Assembly: GCF_000020365.1 (NCBI RefSeq)
Contig: NC_012108.1
Coordinates: 1,798,001 to 1,862,000 of the forward strand
Direction of reading: 5' to 3'
DNA from: Desulforapulum autotrophicum HRM2
GTDB taxonomy: Bacteria > Desulfobacterota > Desulfobacteria > Desulfobacterales > Desulfobacteraceae
DNA: 64,000 nt
A model generated the notes under the pieces. That model did no database searches. It was not told where the DNA came from and saw nothing but the letters and a program-made list of their open reading frames with translations. How positions within the stretch are numbered: the stretch's first letter is position 1; every line of letters begins with the position of its first letter. This document shows, one piece after another, positions 9,126 through 18,314 of the stretch. The translations under genes and the position numbers were made by a program.

Positions 9126-9974
9126 CTACAGCAAGGGAATGTATCCATTGGTCTGTAAAATATCTCTTCCCGTTTCGGTGGTAATGAAATTCAGGAACAG
9201 TTTTGCTTCGTCTGAAAGCGTTCCTGGGCGATAGATGAAAGAGAGCTGGCGGCTCAGCGGATATCTACCGCTAATGACGTTTTCTTGATTGGGATCTATT
9301 CCATCTAATTTTAACGCCTTGGCATTCAAATGCTCTGTTTTGATCATCCCGAGGTCTGTTACACCAATGGCATGGGGTGTGTTTGAAATTGCATTGTTTG
9401 CATCCTGATCATTGAAATAAAGGGTCCATCGTTTTGCCTGGGAACTTTCAATATACACCGTCTTAAATTCTGGAATGATGTTCTGAAGAACCAGAAAACC
9501 GCTGTCGGATTTTTCCCTTGCCTGCACGATGATTGTCTCTCCGTCTTGCCAGTGTGTCTTTGTTCCTCTGAAAATTTCAACCAGCTCCTGGGAAGTGATG
9601 GTGTCGTCCTTGACGTCAGAATGAGCTGCAATAACTATTGCCACCCGGGCATAGGGGTGTGCAACAATACCTATCGCCTTTTCCTGATTTTTGAGGGGAC
9701 GGGAGATCAGACCCAGGGCAATGGCCCCATCGGCAACGGCGGTTATTGCGCCTCGGGTGCCGATACTGCCGGGAATATCTATCTTAACGTGCTGATTTTG
9801 TTTCATCAAGGCTTTTGCCAAAAGGCGTGTGATGCCTATATTGACGCCCGATCCAGCAGCGGTAATCACCACCGGACGCCTTGTTTGGGCGGCATCCTCT
9901 GACCAACCGGCAGAAACCCAGCATGATACCATAAGGGTTAAAATTATTATTGAAAGAAGAACGGGTTGTTTCAT
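9126..9974 (-). CDS. PstS-like periplasmic substrate-binding protein
   Basis: About 282 residues with an N-terminal signal peptide (KQPVLLSIIILTLMVS...) and a type II periplasmic-binding fold like phosphate-binding PstS-family proteins: ITAAGSGVNIGITRLLAKAL near residues 33-52 and GAIALGLISRPL in the first lobe. ATG 9974 has a GGAAAT ribosome site; the longer frame from 9995 lacks one. No ABC permease or ATPase gene is nearby. It lies between two sensor kinases in one operon, so a role as ligand-binding partner of a kinase seems more likely than transport. The ligand could be phosphate or another oxyanion. Confidence 0.8.
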   Translation of the reverse strand: MKQPVLLSIIILTLMVSCWVSAGWSEDAAQTRRPVVITAAGSGVNIGITRLLAKALMKQNQHVKIDIPGSIGTRGAITAVADGAIALGLISRPLKNQEKAIGIVAHPYARVAIVIAAHSDVKDDTITSQELVEIFRGTKTHWQDGETIIVQAREKSDSGFLVLQNIIPEFKTVYIESSQAKRWTLYFNDQDANNAISNTPHAIGVTDLGMIKTEHLNAKALKLDGIDPNQENVISGRYPLSRQLSFIYRPGTLSDEAKLFLNFITTETGRDILQTNGYIPLL

Positions 9975-9998
9975 ATTATTTCCTTTATGCCTCAATGG

Positions 9999-12270
9999 TT
10001 AAGAACTAATAGCACTCGGGCTATCGGGATTTGAAATAAGGTGACATGGAAGTTCAAGGGTAAACGTTGCGCCAAGACCGGGGCCGTCACTTTCCGCAAT
10101 CAGGCTGCCGCCAAGTTCCCTGGCGGCAAGGGCGCCGCTGTGCAGGCCAAACCCGTGGCCGGATTTGCGCGTGGTAAATCCGTGGTGGAAAATCCGGGTT
10201 AGGTTTTCAGGAACAATGCCCATGCCGTTATCTGAGACCTGGATGGCCAATCGGCCATGGTTGGAGTTGAAGATCCGAAGGGTCATGTTTCTTGTCCTGC
10301 TGCCGCCATCCGTGCAGGCATGCTTGGCATTGTTGATCAGGTTCAGCAAAATCTGCAGAACCTTGTGTTTGTCAACTGTGATGGGGGGTACTGCCTTGTA
10401 TTGCCGTTGTACTGTGACTTCGTTCCGGGTCAGTTCGTCGGCATTGAGCTTGAGTGCATCTTCCATCAGTTGATCCGGGGAAATGGTTTCAAAAACCCCG
10501 GAAACCCGGCCGTAGGTTTGCTGCATGGTCACAATTTCCTTGATATGCTCGATTCGGTCATGGAGCGCTTCGGATTCTGTGGACATGAGGTGATGCTCTT
10601 CCTGGAGGGCGGTTGCAAGGGCGGTCAGGTAGGCCGGGATCTTTGCACCCCTGGGATCTTCGACAAAGAACCGGCCCAGGTCATCCCCTGATTCGGCTAT
10701 CATGCCAGCTACCCTGGCAACCTTATCCACCCGGGATTCACGGAGCTGGTCCCTGATAAGGGTACACGAGACATTGACACTGTTCAGGACATTGCCCACA
10801 TTGTGAAGCACACCAGTGGCCACCTCGGCCATGCCAGCTGCCCGTGATACTTCCACAAGGGAGCCCTGGACTGCGGCAAGTTCGGTCAATGCCTCTTCCT
10901 TGGCATTAACCTGGGTTTCAAGTTCCTTTGTTCGTTCCTGGACCCGTTGTTCCAGAGTGGCCTTGGCTTCCAGCAGGGCTTCCTGGGTTCGCTGGCGGAC
11001 AATGGTGGCACCGAGCATGTCTGCACCTGCGCGCAGGCTGTCTTTTTCAGGTTCGGTCCATTCACGGTCCCGAACGCAGTCATCCAGCCCCAGGATTCCC
11101 CACCAGATGCCTTCCACAAAAACTGGAATAACAATAAGGGAACGGATGCCCTGGGGTTCTAGCACAGTCCGTTCAGCCGGGCTCATTTTTGAAACCGGTC
11201 CGCTGATGATATCGTTGTTGCCAAGCACCGAGATCCAATGGGCAAAACCTGTGTCAATGTAAGGCAGATTCTGCAGGTCCGGGTTGGACAGCTGGGGATC
11301 GACGCCCTGGACCCACTCAAAGCGAAGGGATGTGCATAAACGACCAGCCTCGTCCAGGTGGTTTTTAAAGATATAGGCCCGGTCAGCATCGGCTGCCTGG
11401 CCGATTTTTTCCAGTACTGAGTCGATGGTGTTTTGCCACCGTGAGGTCTGCATGAATTTCTGGGCGGCAAAGCGGACGCTCTCCAGAATGTGATCCCGGC
11501 GCAGCAGGGCTTCAGTCATGACATTTACTGATTCGGCGAGGCTGCCCAGTTCATCGTGCCGGTTTAGGTCTGTCCGCACGGACAGATCTCCCCCTGCTAT
11601 TTGCCGCACGAGTTCGCGCAGACGCAGAATGGGCCGGACCAGTTTTCCGGCATAGAGCAGGGAGACGATAAGACTTAACGCAGCGCACCCCAATGCCAGA
11701 AGAATGGTGTTGCGGTACAGGGCGGTGACACTCTGGTCATATCCTTTCAGGGACAGTCCCACATGAATCCATCCCCATTCAATGCCTGAGTAGTCAAAGG
11801 GCTGGGCATAATGAAAGGTCCGGCGATTGAACAGGGGAACCATTGCAATGCTGCCGAAAGGCTCCCGTTTATGGGGATGCCAGTACGCCTCGGCCTTGGG
11901 CTCAATTCTCCAGCCGTTTTTTTTCGATGGCCAGGGCGAACCCGTCGTTTTTCATGACAATCAAAAAATCGAGATCAGGATCGCCGGCCAGCAGGGTCTG
12001 ACTGGCACTGACCACACTGGCATAGTCTTCGTTGATGGCGGCACCTGCAGCGACATCATGCAGGGCTACGGCCACACTGTTTGCCTTGGATTCAAGGTTT
12101 TTGAGAAATATTTTTTTCTGCTGAGGAATCGTCAGCAGCACAAAGACGAGCAAGGTGGTCATGGCCACCAGCCAGGACATCAGGGCGATGCGCAGGGCAA
12201 TACCCATGCTGCGTCTTTTGGTGGGTGTTCCAGGGACTGTGGGTGTTTTCGTTGTCAGGGCTGATTTCAT
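9999..12270 (-). pseudogene. Membrane sensor kinase (Cache-like/HAMP/GAF/HisKA/HATPase) interrupted by a frameshift in an A8 run
   Basis: Frame 1 (12270-11902) encodes an N-terminal membrane helix and the first part of a periplasmic sensing domain, ending at TGA just after the codons for EKKRLEN. Frame 2 reaches 9999 and carries the second membrane helix, a HAMP domain, a GAF domain and a full kinase core with GVLHNVGNVLNS. Removing one A from the eight-A run (11917-11924 as T8 on the plus strand) joins them into one continuous frame of about 756 codons, with no other lesion. So it is a recent frameshift, a slippage-controlled gene, or a sequencing error. The start overlaps the truncated PhnD-like gene by 4 nt. 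The kinase core is nearly identical to that of 7642-9114. Confidence 0.85.
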
Positions 12271-12617
12271 GGCCGCACCCTTCCATGCATAAGTTGCTGG
12301 TACCCTGTCTCAAACCCGCGCATTAAATCCGCCACTGTAAGTAGAAGGGCATCGAATTTTTCCTGGAGCATTGCGGTCTGCAGGTTTTCATTTGCATTGA
12401 CCACTTCTACCTTTGTCATAACTGAAAGTGTCTGCTCTTTGCCAATCGTGGTCACCCAGGATTTGAAGGCCGCCGTATAATCGTTGTGGTTGATGGTGCC
12501 CAGGGTACTGGGAGAGAGGCCGACTCGGAAAACCTGCGGTTCCTGGCTTTTTACGATTTTTCCCCCAGTCATATCCAGGATGCAGAACAAGGTAAGGAGG
12601 ATGAAAATACGTTTCAT
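12267..12617 (-). CDS. Truncated PhnD-like periplasmic binding protein (first lobe only)
   Basis: A 116-residue secreted protein with a signal peptide (KRIFILLTLFCILDM) followed by a segment matching the start of its two neighbours (FRVGLSP..LGTIN.ND..AA.K.W...IGKE against LRVGFSR..IGAVNENDAMAAVKIWASLIAKE). It stops after the first part of lobe 1, so about 200 residues of the family fold are missing. Its start overlaps the upstream PhnD-like gene and its stop overlaps the kinase start (ATGA), so translation coupling is kept despite the truncation. It may be a decaying copy, or a small partner that only modulates the kinase. Confidence 0.7.
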   Translation of the reverse strand: MKRIFILLTLFCILDMTGGKIVKSQEPQVFRVGLSPSTLGTINHNDYTAAFKSWVTTIGKEQTLSVMTKVEVVNANENLQTAMLQEKFDALLLTVADLMRGFETGYQQLMHGRVRP

Positions 12618-13633
12618 GGTTGTTGACCCTTGCGGGCAAGCTGTTTGTGGGTTGCAATCAGTTCCAGGGCCGTATCAAGGCTGGATGCGGGTTCAATAAC
12701 AAGTTCATCAGATTGAAAGATGGTCAGTACCTGCTGGCCTGCCGGGGATTTTTTCAAGTCCTTTAAGCCTTTGATGAGCTTCTCCTTAAAAACTGGATTG
12801 TAATTAGCCCTGAAAGCAAAGATGGTCGGCACCATTTCAGGTGATTCGGCCAGGATGACAAGTTGCCTGGCCAGTTGCGGATTGAGTTCAGCCATTGTAT
12901 CGAACCCGCCATGCGTAAGCACGCAGGCATCAACCCGTCCGAAGAATACCGGGAGAACTACTTTTGCCAGCTTGGATTCCCGATTGATCCTGCCAGTGAA
13001 ATCCTTGGTTACCGGATGACCCTGCTGAGTCAGGAGCATGTCCAGCCACAGGGGTGCCAGGCAGGTGCGCGGGTTCGTATGAATCGTAAGGCTGCATCCG
13101 TCAAGGTCGGCAAGGGTTCTGACAGGACCCTTTTGGTGGGTCAACAATACGTAACGCTCGGAAATGCCCCCGGCGTTTACGGCCACAAAGAGTGGGTGAA
13201 ATTTCACTTTCCTTTTAAGCTGATCATATTCGATGGTGGTGATGCCCACGGTATCCACCTGTTTCTCCAATAAGGATTCAAGCAGTGCATCCATGCCTTT
13301 AAAAATGACAGGAACCGGGTCCGTGGGAATGTTGTGTTCCATGGCGATCTGCCCACCCCATATTTTAACCGCTGCCCTGGCGTCGTTTTCATTCACATCC
13401 GCAAACATGGTGCTTGAAAATCCCATGCAATAGGTGAATTCCCGTGTTTCAGCTGCCCTGGTGGACCCCTGAAACGTCCCCAGGATCAACAGCAAAATCA
13501 GCCCTACGGCAATTTGATACCTGAAATCCCTTATTCCAGGAAAGGCAGCCGGCTGAACCTTGGCCAGGCCGTAAGCGACACCAGGGATATTTAACAGACG
13601 CCGGGTTGCTGGTTCATGGTTTTGCCGTTGCAT
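12614..13633 (-). CDS. PhnD-like (phosphonate/phosphite-type) periplasmic binding protein
   Basis: About 339 residues counted from ATG 13633, chosen for its AAGGAG ribosome site; a longer frame to 13729 would overlap the upstream gene by more than 100 nt. Residues about 40-60 are a membrane/signal helix and the rest a PhnD-type periplasmic binding fold (FTYCMGFSST...NENDARAAVKIW, then ADLDGCSLTIHTNP and FFGRVDACVLTHGGFDTM). No ABC transporter components are nearby. With its paralogues at 13614 and 12267 it forms a row of binding proteins in front of sensor kinases, which suggests ligand sensing. Confidence 0.82.
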   Translation of the reverse strand: MQRQNHEPATRRLLNIPGVAYGLAKVQPAAFPGIRDFRYQIAVGLILLLILGTFQGSTRAAETREFTYCMGFSSTMFADVNENDARAAVKIWGGQIAMEHNIPTDPVPVIFKGMDALLESLLEKQVDTVGITTIEYDQLKRKVKFHPLFVAVNAGGISERYVLLTHQKGPVRTLADLDGCSLTIHTNPRTCLAPLWLDMLLTQQGHPVTKDFTGRINRESKLAKVVLPVFFGRVDACVLTHGGFDTMAELNPQLARQLVILAESPEMVPTIFAFRANYNPVFKEKLIKGLKDLKKSPAGQQVLTIFQSDELVIEPASSLDTALELIATHKQLARKGQQP

Positions 13634-14549
13634 CGGTATCGGCTCCTTCCATTCGTTTATCACATAATCGCCGGTGTTCTGCAAGCAGTTCAAGGGCACT
13701 GTCCAGGGAACTGACTGGGTGTTCTTCAAGGCTGTCTGTCTGGAATAACGTCAGGATCTGCCGGCCGGCAGGATTAAGATGCCAGAGGGACAGCTCATCC
13801 ATGACCTCTTGCCGAACCGGAGTGTTGTAGTCGGCACGGAAACAGAAGAGTATCGGTACGACCGGGGGCGAGATGGACAATACCTTGAGTTGTTGTCCTA
13901 TTTGCGGATTAAGTTCGACCATGGTTTCAAAGCCATTCTGGAGTACCAGGCAGGCGTCCATATGGCGAAAGAACACTGGAAGAACCGCTTTTCCGGTTTT
14001 GGTTGTCTTAATGATTTGTCCGAAAAAATCGGGTGCAGGACCAAGGTCTTTTCTTGCCAGGAGCGTATCAAGCCAGGCTGGCCCCAGGGAAGCACGTGGG
14101 TGCATGAGCAACCCAATCTTGCGTCCCCGCAGATCGTCCAACCGTTCAATACCGCTGTCTTGATGTACGAGCAGCATACTCTTTTCCATGATCGATCCGG
14201 ATGTGATACCGATCACGACCCTATCTCCGGCCACCAGTGCGCCCAGTTCGACGTACTCGTTTACGGTAATGCTGATGCAGTCGACGGCCTTATCGGTTAA
14301 AGCTGTGGCAGTCTCAGTGACGTTCTTGAAAATTTTCGGGCAAGTATCGGCAGGAATGCCTCGCTCCTTGGCGATCAATGAAGCCCAGATTTTTACGGCT
14401 GCCATGGCATCGTTTTCGTTTACAGCACCAATTACCATTCTGGAGAAACCAACACGGAGCATGGACGATGTCTGGCCGCTGGCATTGAATGGAACAAACA
14501 ACAGTATAACAACAATGACGCTGAAAGGCCCAAGAAACTGCCGCCACAT
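13614..14549 (-). CDS. PhnD-like periplasmic binding protein
   Basis: About 311 residues with a signal peptide (RQFLGPFSVIVVILLFVPF) and a PhnD-like two-lobe fold: MLRVGFSRMVIGAVNENDAMAAV near the N-terminus, LRGRKIGLLMHPRASLGPAWLD in the middle and VFFRHMDACLVLQNGFETM in lobe 2. ATG 14549 is the likely start (TTG 14552 lies next to it); no strong ribosome site is visible. It overlaps the next paralogue by 20 nt. It is the first gene of the signalling operon, 67 nt after the TolC-family gene. Confidence 0.82.
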   Translation of the reverse strand: MWRQFLGPFSVIVVILLFVPFNASGQTSSMLRVGFSRMVIGAVNENDAMAAVKIWASLIAKERGIPADTCPKIFKNVTETATALTDKAVDCISITVNEYVELGALVAGDRVVIGITSGSIMEKSMLLVHQDSGIERLDDLRGRKIGLLMHPRASLGPAWLDTLLARKDLGPAPDFFGQIIKTTKTGKAVLPVFFRHMDACLVLQNGFETMVELNPQIGQQLKVLSISPPVVPILFCFRADYNTPVRQEVMDELSLWHLNPAGRQILTLFQTDSLEEHPVSSLDSALELLAEHRRLCDKRMEGADTDATAKP

Positions 14550-14615
14550 CAATTGCAGCGCCCTGGTCTGTTATTTTTCATTGTTTTTTCTCAAACGGCA
14601 TTGTGTGGTTCTCTT

Positions 14616-16091
14616 TCATTGTCCCTTGAGGGTATTCAGCACCTCGGTTCCCACCATCAGGTTCAATTGCGACAGCAGGGCAATATGGTCATAACGCATT
14701 TTGTAATGCTGTGCGGACATCAGTGCATCCATCAACTGTGCCCGGATGACATTTTCAGTTTCCACCAGTTCATATTGGTAGGCCCGAATGTTTAAATCAC
14801 GGTTTTCCACGGCTGCGTTCATGGCGTCCAGGGTTGCCTGGTGTGATTTTTCGGCGGCGTTCAGGGCAAGGAAGGTATCCCTGATCTGGAGGCTAACCCC
14901 CTCCCTGAGGAGAAACTGCTCCTCCTTGATTTTGTCCACAAGGGCCTGTGTTTCAGCCACTTTATTCTGGGTCAGGAAACCACTGAAAATCGGAATTTCA
15001 ATACCCATACCCACGGTCCAGCCCTCCTTGTTTCGGTCTGTGGCCATGCCACCGTCATAGTCGTTCCACCATTTATGCAGTTCTCCAGTCATTGCAATTT
15101 TGGGAAAATGACCGCTTTGAGCTGTGAGGACTGCCCCCTCCGCAGCACGAATGGCGGCCTTGACCTTGGCCCAGTCCGGGTTGAACTGGTAGGCGGTTCC
15201 CACAAGGCCGTTCAATTGTCCGGCAAAGGAGGTAAAGGGGATTTGGGTGTCAGTCGGTTTCACACTGGCATCCCATGGCAGGCCCATGGTGTTGGCCAGT
15301 GCGGCCTGGGCCATCAACTCGTTTTTCTCCAGCAGGGCAACCATGGACCTCAGGGACTCGACCATGACCTTATTGTCGAGCCAGTCAGTCTTTTTTATTC
15401 TGCCGCTGCCCTCTTTATACATGGTTTCCGTGAGGTTGAGGGTGGTCTCCATGCGGGCCAGTGTGTCTTTGCCGATCTGGTGGAGCTGGATTGCCAGTAC
15501 TGAGCCGAAATACAACCGTTTGACGCTGTCAGCAATTTCCAGGTCAGTGCGCCGGGATTCCTGTTTCATCATTTCAACAACCGCCCTGGTTTGGGCCCTA
15601 TAGCCTTTGCGCATGCCGCCGTCGTAAAGCAGCCAGGTGGTTTCCATGGTGGCTCTGTATGACTCTTCGTCCATCAATTTAACGTCCTGGGCCGGAACGG
15701 TAATATCTCCCACAGGAATGGTCCCCGCACCGGGAATTGTGATCGGGATGGTGCCACCCATGGGTAAAGATATACTGGCAGGGGGAAAGATGAAGTTGGA
15801 ATATTCGTCCATGCGCTGGTAACCACCCTTGAGGGTGACCTGGGGCCAATATCCGGCAAGGGCCTGGCGGTGCTGGGCTTCGGCCATTTCAACGGCATAG
15901 CGGGAGGCCGGGCGTTGGTGGTTATTCTCCAGAGCTGTCTGAAGGCATTCCTCCAGGCTGGCTTGTTGCAGGGTCCCATGGTCACTGTTTTCTGGAGGCG
16001 TTTTTGCGTAAACAGAACAATTCATGGAAAAAAGCGTAACCATGGCCAGAAAAATTACAGCACGAACAGTCCTAGTGCTTTGAAACATCAT
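14616..16091 (-). CDS. TolC-family outer-membrane efflux protein
   Basis: About 491 residues from ATG 16091, which has an AAGGATA ribosome site; the longer frame to 16217 adds a non-conserved leader. A signal sequence (VRAVIFLAMVTLFSMNC) is followed by two long helical halves typical of TolC channels (SLEECLQTALENN near the N-terminus, EIADSVKRLYFGSVLAI and the repeat in the second half). It would form the outer-membrane channel of a type I or RND export system. It lies between the NapH-like ferredoxin gene and the signalling operon with no inner-membrane pump in the same direction; the RND operon across the divergent promoter has its own channel gene. Confidence 0.88.
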   Translation of the reverse strand: MMFQSTRTVRAVIFLAMVTLFSMNCSVYAKTPPENSDHGTLQQASLEECLQTALENNHQRPASRYAVEMAEAQHRQALAGYWPQVTLKGGYQRMDEYSNFIFPPASISLPMGGTIPITIPGAGTIPVGDITVPAQDVKLMDEESYRATMETTWLLYDGGMRKGYRAQTRAVVEMMKQESRRTDLEIADSVKRLYFGSVLAIQLHQIGKDTLARMETTLNLTETMYKEGSGRIKKTDWLDNKVMVESLRSMVALLEKNELMAQAALANTMGLPWDASVKPTDTQIPFTSFAGQLNGLVGTAYQFNPDWAKVKAAIRAAEGAVLTAQSGHFPKIAMTGELHKWWNDYDGGMATDRNKEGWTVGMGIEIPIFSGFLTQNKVAETQALVDKIKEEQFLLREGVSLQIRDTFLALNAAEKSHQATLDAMNAAVENRDLNIRAYQYELVETENVIRAQLMDALMSAQHYKMRYDHIALLSQLNLMVGTEVLNTLKGQ

Positions 16092-16284
16092 AAAAAGGTA
16101 TCCTTGTTCAATGCGTAGTCTTTCTATGTCGTTTGAAAAACTGAATGCCATGGAGAACAATACAATGTGAGTTTTTCGATGTCTTTGAACGACTGGATTC
16201 AACAAGGAAAAAATCAAAAACCCGATTGAAACCTATCAGATTCAGACGTTTTTGCGCAAGATGTTTTTGAGTAATTCGACCGGG

Positions 16285-17391
16285 TTAATTCTTTTTCTGG
16301 CGCATTCTTTCGATCATTCGTTTCATTTTTTCAGGGTCCGTGTTGGCTGGAATTTTCATGGGGGGCTGGCTGGACATCCGATCCTGGAGAACATGCTCCT
16401 GGTAAGCCTGGATACGGGTACCATTCTGCCAGTGACCGGTTGCTTTGGCAGTGGTGATTCCCGTTAGGAACGCAGCAATTATAACCAGGGCGATTTTTCG
16501 TTGATCCATGGGCACCTTTCCGGAAACAAGAGAGAACCCAATGGCGTTTGGGGCAGGGCAGACATCAACACACCTGAGGCAGGCAGAGCATTCCAGGGAG
16601 TTGATGGTCTCGTTTTCCATGATGGAAATCCTTCCAGGACACATCGTTTCACATTTTCCGCATTTGATGCAGTTGTTTTTGTCCCGTTTGATTTTGCCCA
16701 GGCTGAAAAAGCTGATCACCCCGAGAAGTGCACCATAGGGGCAAAGATAACGGCACCAGAAGTTTTTGACGATGATGGACAGGATGATCAGCACGGAGAT
16801 CACACAAAGGGAGGTTGTCGAAATATTGGTGAAAAAGTCCAGCATTTTGATATCTGCAAAGGTATTGTAGGGGCTCTGGATGAACTGTTCAACGGCTGCA
16901 AGGGGCATTTTAAAAAAAACACTCCAAACAAAAAAACCGGCAATGGTGTATTTGATTGCCCGCAACGGCAGATCCACCCATGTGGGAAGATGGACCGGTC
17001 GTTTAAACAACCAGGAATGGATCTTTGCCAGGCCATCGGACATCAGACCAATGGGGCAGACCCAGCTGCAGAATCCTTTTCTGACCACCAGGGCCGTGGT
17101 GCAGACAATAAGAAAGATCACCAGTGCCGATGGATGTACGGTATTAAAAACGCCGGTGAACAAAAAATATTTGAGGCTGATCAGGGCGCTGATGGGAAGA
17201 AAGGCTTCCACCCCGGGCGGCCTTTCCAGGGTTGGCATAGCCCCTGATTCAAGTTGAGCAACAAACAGATAGAACATGATGCCCATAAACAGGGATATGG
17301 CGAGGAATAGACTCTGTACCGCCTGCCTCATGGAAATCAGATCTTTGAAGGAATGGGTGGTTGTTGTTGATGGATGGGAATGGTTGGTCAT
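16285..17391 (-). CDS. NapH/CcoG-like membrane polyferredoxin (4Fe-4S)
   Basis: A 368-residue inner-membrane protein with about five hydrophobic helices, two CxxxCP-type clusters close to the membrane (FCSWVCPIGL near 108-117 and WCRYLCPYGAL near 213-223) and two classical 4Fe-4S ferredoxin motifs, CIKCGKCETMCP near 241-252 and CSACLRCVDVCP near 271-282. This is the NapH/NosR/MauN type, which moves electrons between quinone and a periplasmic or soluble partner. ATG 17391 has an AAGGAT ribosome site. It is transcribed divergently from the TetR gene, so the operator-like repeats at 17570-17629 could affect both. The partner enzyme is not in the window. Confidence 0.86.
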   Translation of the reverse strand: MTNHSHPSTTTTHSFKDLISMRQAVQSLFLAISLFMGIMFYLFVAQLESGAMPTLERPPGVEAFLPISALISLKYFLFTGVFNTVHPSALVIFLIVCTTALVVRKGFCSWVCPIGLMSDGLAKIHSWLFKRPVHLPTWVDLPLRAIKYTIAGFFVWSVFFKMPLAAVEQFIQSPYNTFADIKMLDFFTNISTTSLCVISVLIILSIIVKNFWCRYLCPYGALLGVISFFSLGKIKRDKNNCIKCGKCETMCPGRISIMENETINSLECSACLRCVDVCPAPNAIGFSLVSGKVPMDQRKIALVIIAAFLTGITTAKATGHWQNGTRIQAYQEHVLQDRMSSQPPMKIPANTDPEKMKRMIERMRQKKN

Positions 17392-17559
17392 TTTATGTTA
17401 AATCCTTTGCATTTGATGGAACCATACCATTGGTTAAAATGGCAGGCCAGGTCTTGCCCCCTTTAAACATACCCCTTGGCAAGGGGGGGTCTTACCATAC
17501 AATGGGTGTTCAAAACAAATCATCTTCACAAAAAAGTATAGTTTTTTTAAAAAAAAAGT

Positions 17560-17589
17560 TTGACATTGAACTGGCCGGTCATGTATATG
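17560..17589 (+). promoter_or_regulatory. Promoter of the TetR/RND operon
   Basis: TTGACA at 17560-17565 is followed 18 nt later by TATATG at 17584-17589. The -10 lies in the first of three 20-bp repeats, so a repressor bound there would block transcription. Confidence 0.65.
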
Positions 17590-17629
17590 ACTGGTCGGTC
17601 ACATCTATGACTTGGCGGTCATTTTTATG
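17570..17629 (+). repeat. Three tandem 20-bp operator-like repeats
   Basis: Three consecutive 20-bp units at 17570, 17590 and 17610 share the pattern ACTkGnCGGTCAnnTnTATG. The junction of units 1 and 2 forms TGAC-N6-GTCA palindromes typical of TetR-family operators. A 20-bp period is about two helical turns, so proteins would stack on one face of the DNA. They lie between the promoter -35 and the tetR start. Confidence 0.75.
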
Positions 17630-17714
17630 GCCTGATCGTTTAATGTCCATGAATATAGGGGTCCCTCTATCGACCGGAGGGACCCTGTATTATTTTAAAA
17701 CAAGGAGATTGGCC

Positions 17715-18314
17715 ATGACCAGGGTCAGCAGAAAAAAAGAATTGCTGGACAATATGATCCGCCAGGAGGTCGCAACAACGGTCCTGGACCTTATATCCCG
17801 GGACCAGCCCGTTACCATGGATGGAATCGCCGCACAGTGCGGGGTGGCCAAGGGTACCTTGTACAACTATTTCAAGAACAAAAAACAACTGATCGATTAT
17901 GTTCACCATGCCATCATAACCCCCAAGATCAAAAACCACCAGGCCATATTTGAGTCTGAAAATTCTCCCGCAACCAAACTGCATGGTTTTGTTGACGAAG
18001 TCTTTGGTTTCCAAGAGGCGTATCCCCTCTACTTCCAGTTTGTCCAGAGCCAGAGGACCGCATGTGAGGCTGACAAAGAACGGTTTGAGATTGCCATCCT
18101 GCCCCTGGTCAATCTCTGCCGGGAAGGAAGCCGAAAGGGGGTGTTTGTGAATCTTGATCCGTTTGTAATGGCCTCAATGATTTTCGGCACGGTAATCGGC
18201 CCGATGCAAACCCTTCAGAACAGGGACGAAAATAGCCGGGACATGAAAAAAATCAAACAGGATGTTATCTGTCTGCTCGACAGAATGATACTCAATCAAC
18301 AGGAGAAAGCATGA
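17715..18314 (+). CDS. TetR-family transcriptional repressor of the efflux operon
   Basis: A 199-residue regulator. ATG 17715 has an AAGGAG ribosome site; the frame extends upstream through the operator repeats but that part is not coding. The N-terminal HTH lies at about residues 25-60 (MDGIAAQCGVAKGTLYNYF, then KNKKQL), followed by a helical ligand-binding domain. It is the first gene of the operon and its stop overlaps the start of the membrane-fusion gene (ATGA), so it most likely controls its own operon through the repeats at 17570-17629. Confidence 0.9.
   Translation: MTRVSRKKELLDNMIRQEVATTVLDLISRDQPVTMDGIAAQCGVAKGTLYNYFKNKKQLIDYVHHAIITPKIKNHQAIFESENSPATKLHGFVDEVFGFQEAYPLYFQFVQSQRTACEADKERFEIAILPLVNLCREGSRKGVFVNLDPFVMASMIFGTVIGPMQTLQNRDENSRDMKKIKQDVICLLDRMILNQQEKA

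Noticed and set aside
9126-14549. Phosphate or phosphonate ABC transporter operon
   Set aside because: No permease or ATPase gene is present among the binding-protein genes; kinases surround them instead.
17570-17629. Tandem 20-bp repeats as a CRISPR array
   Set aside because: The units are contiguous with no spacers, only three exist, and they overlap a promoter in front of a TetR gene.
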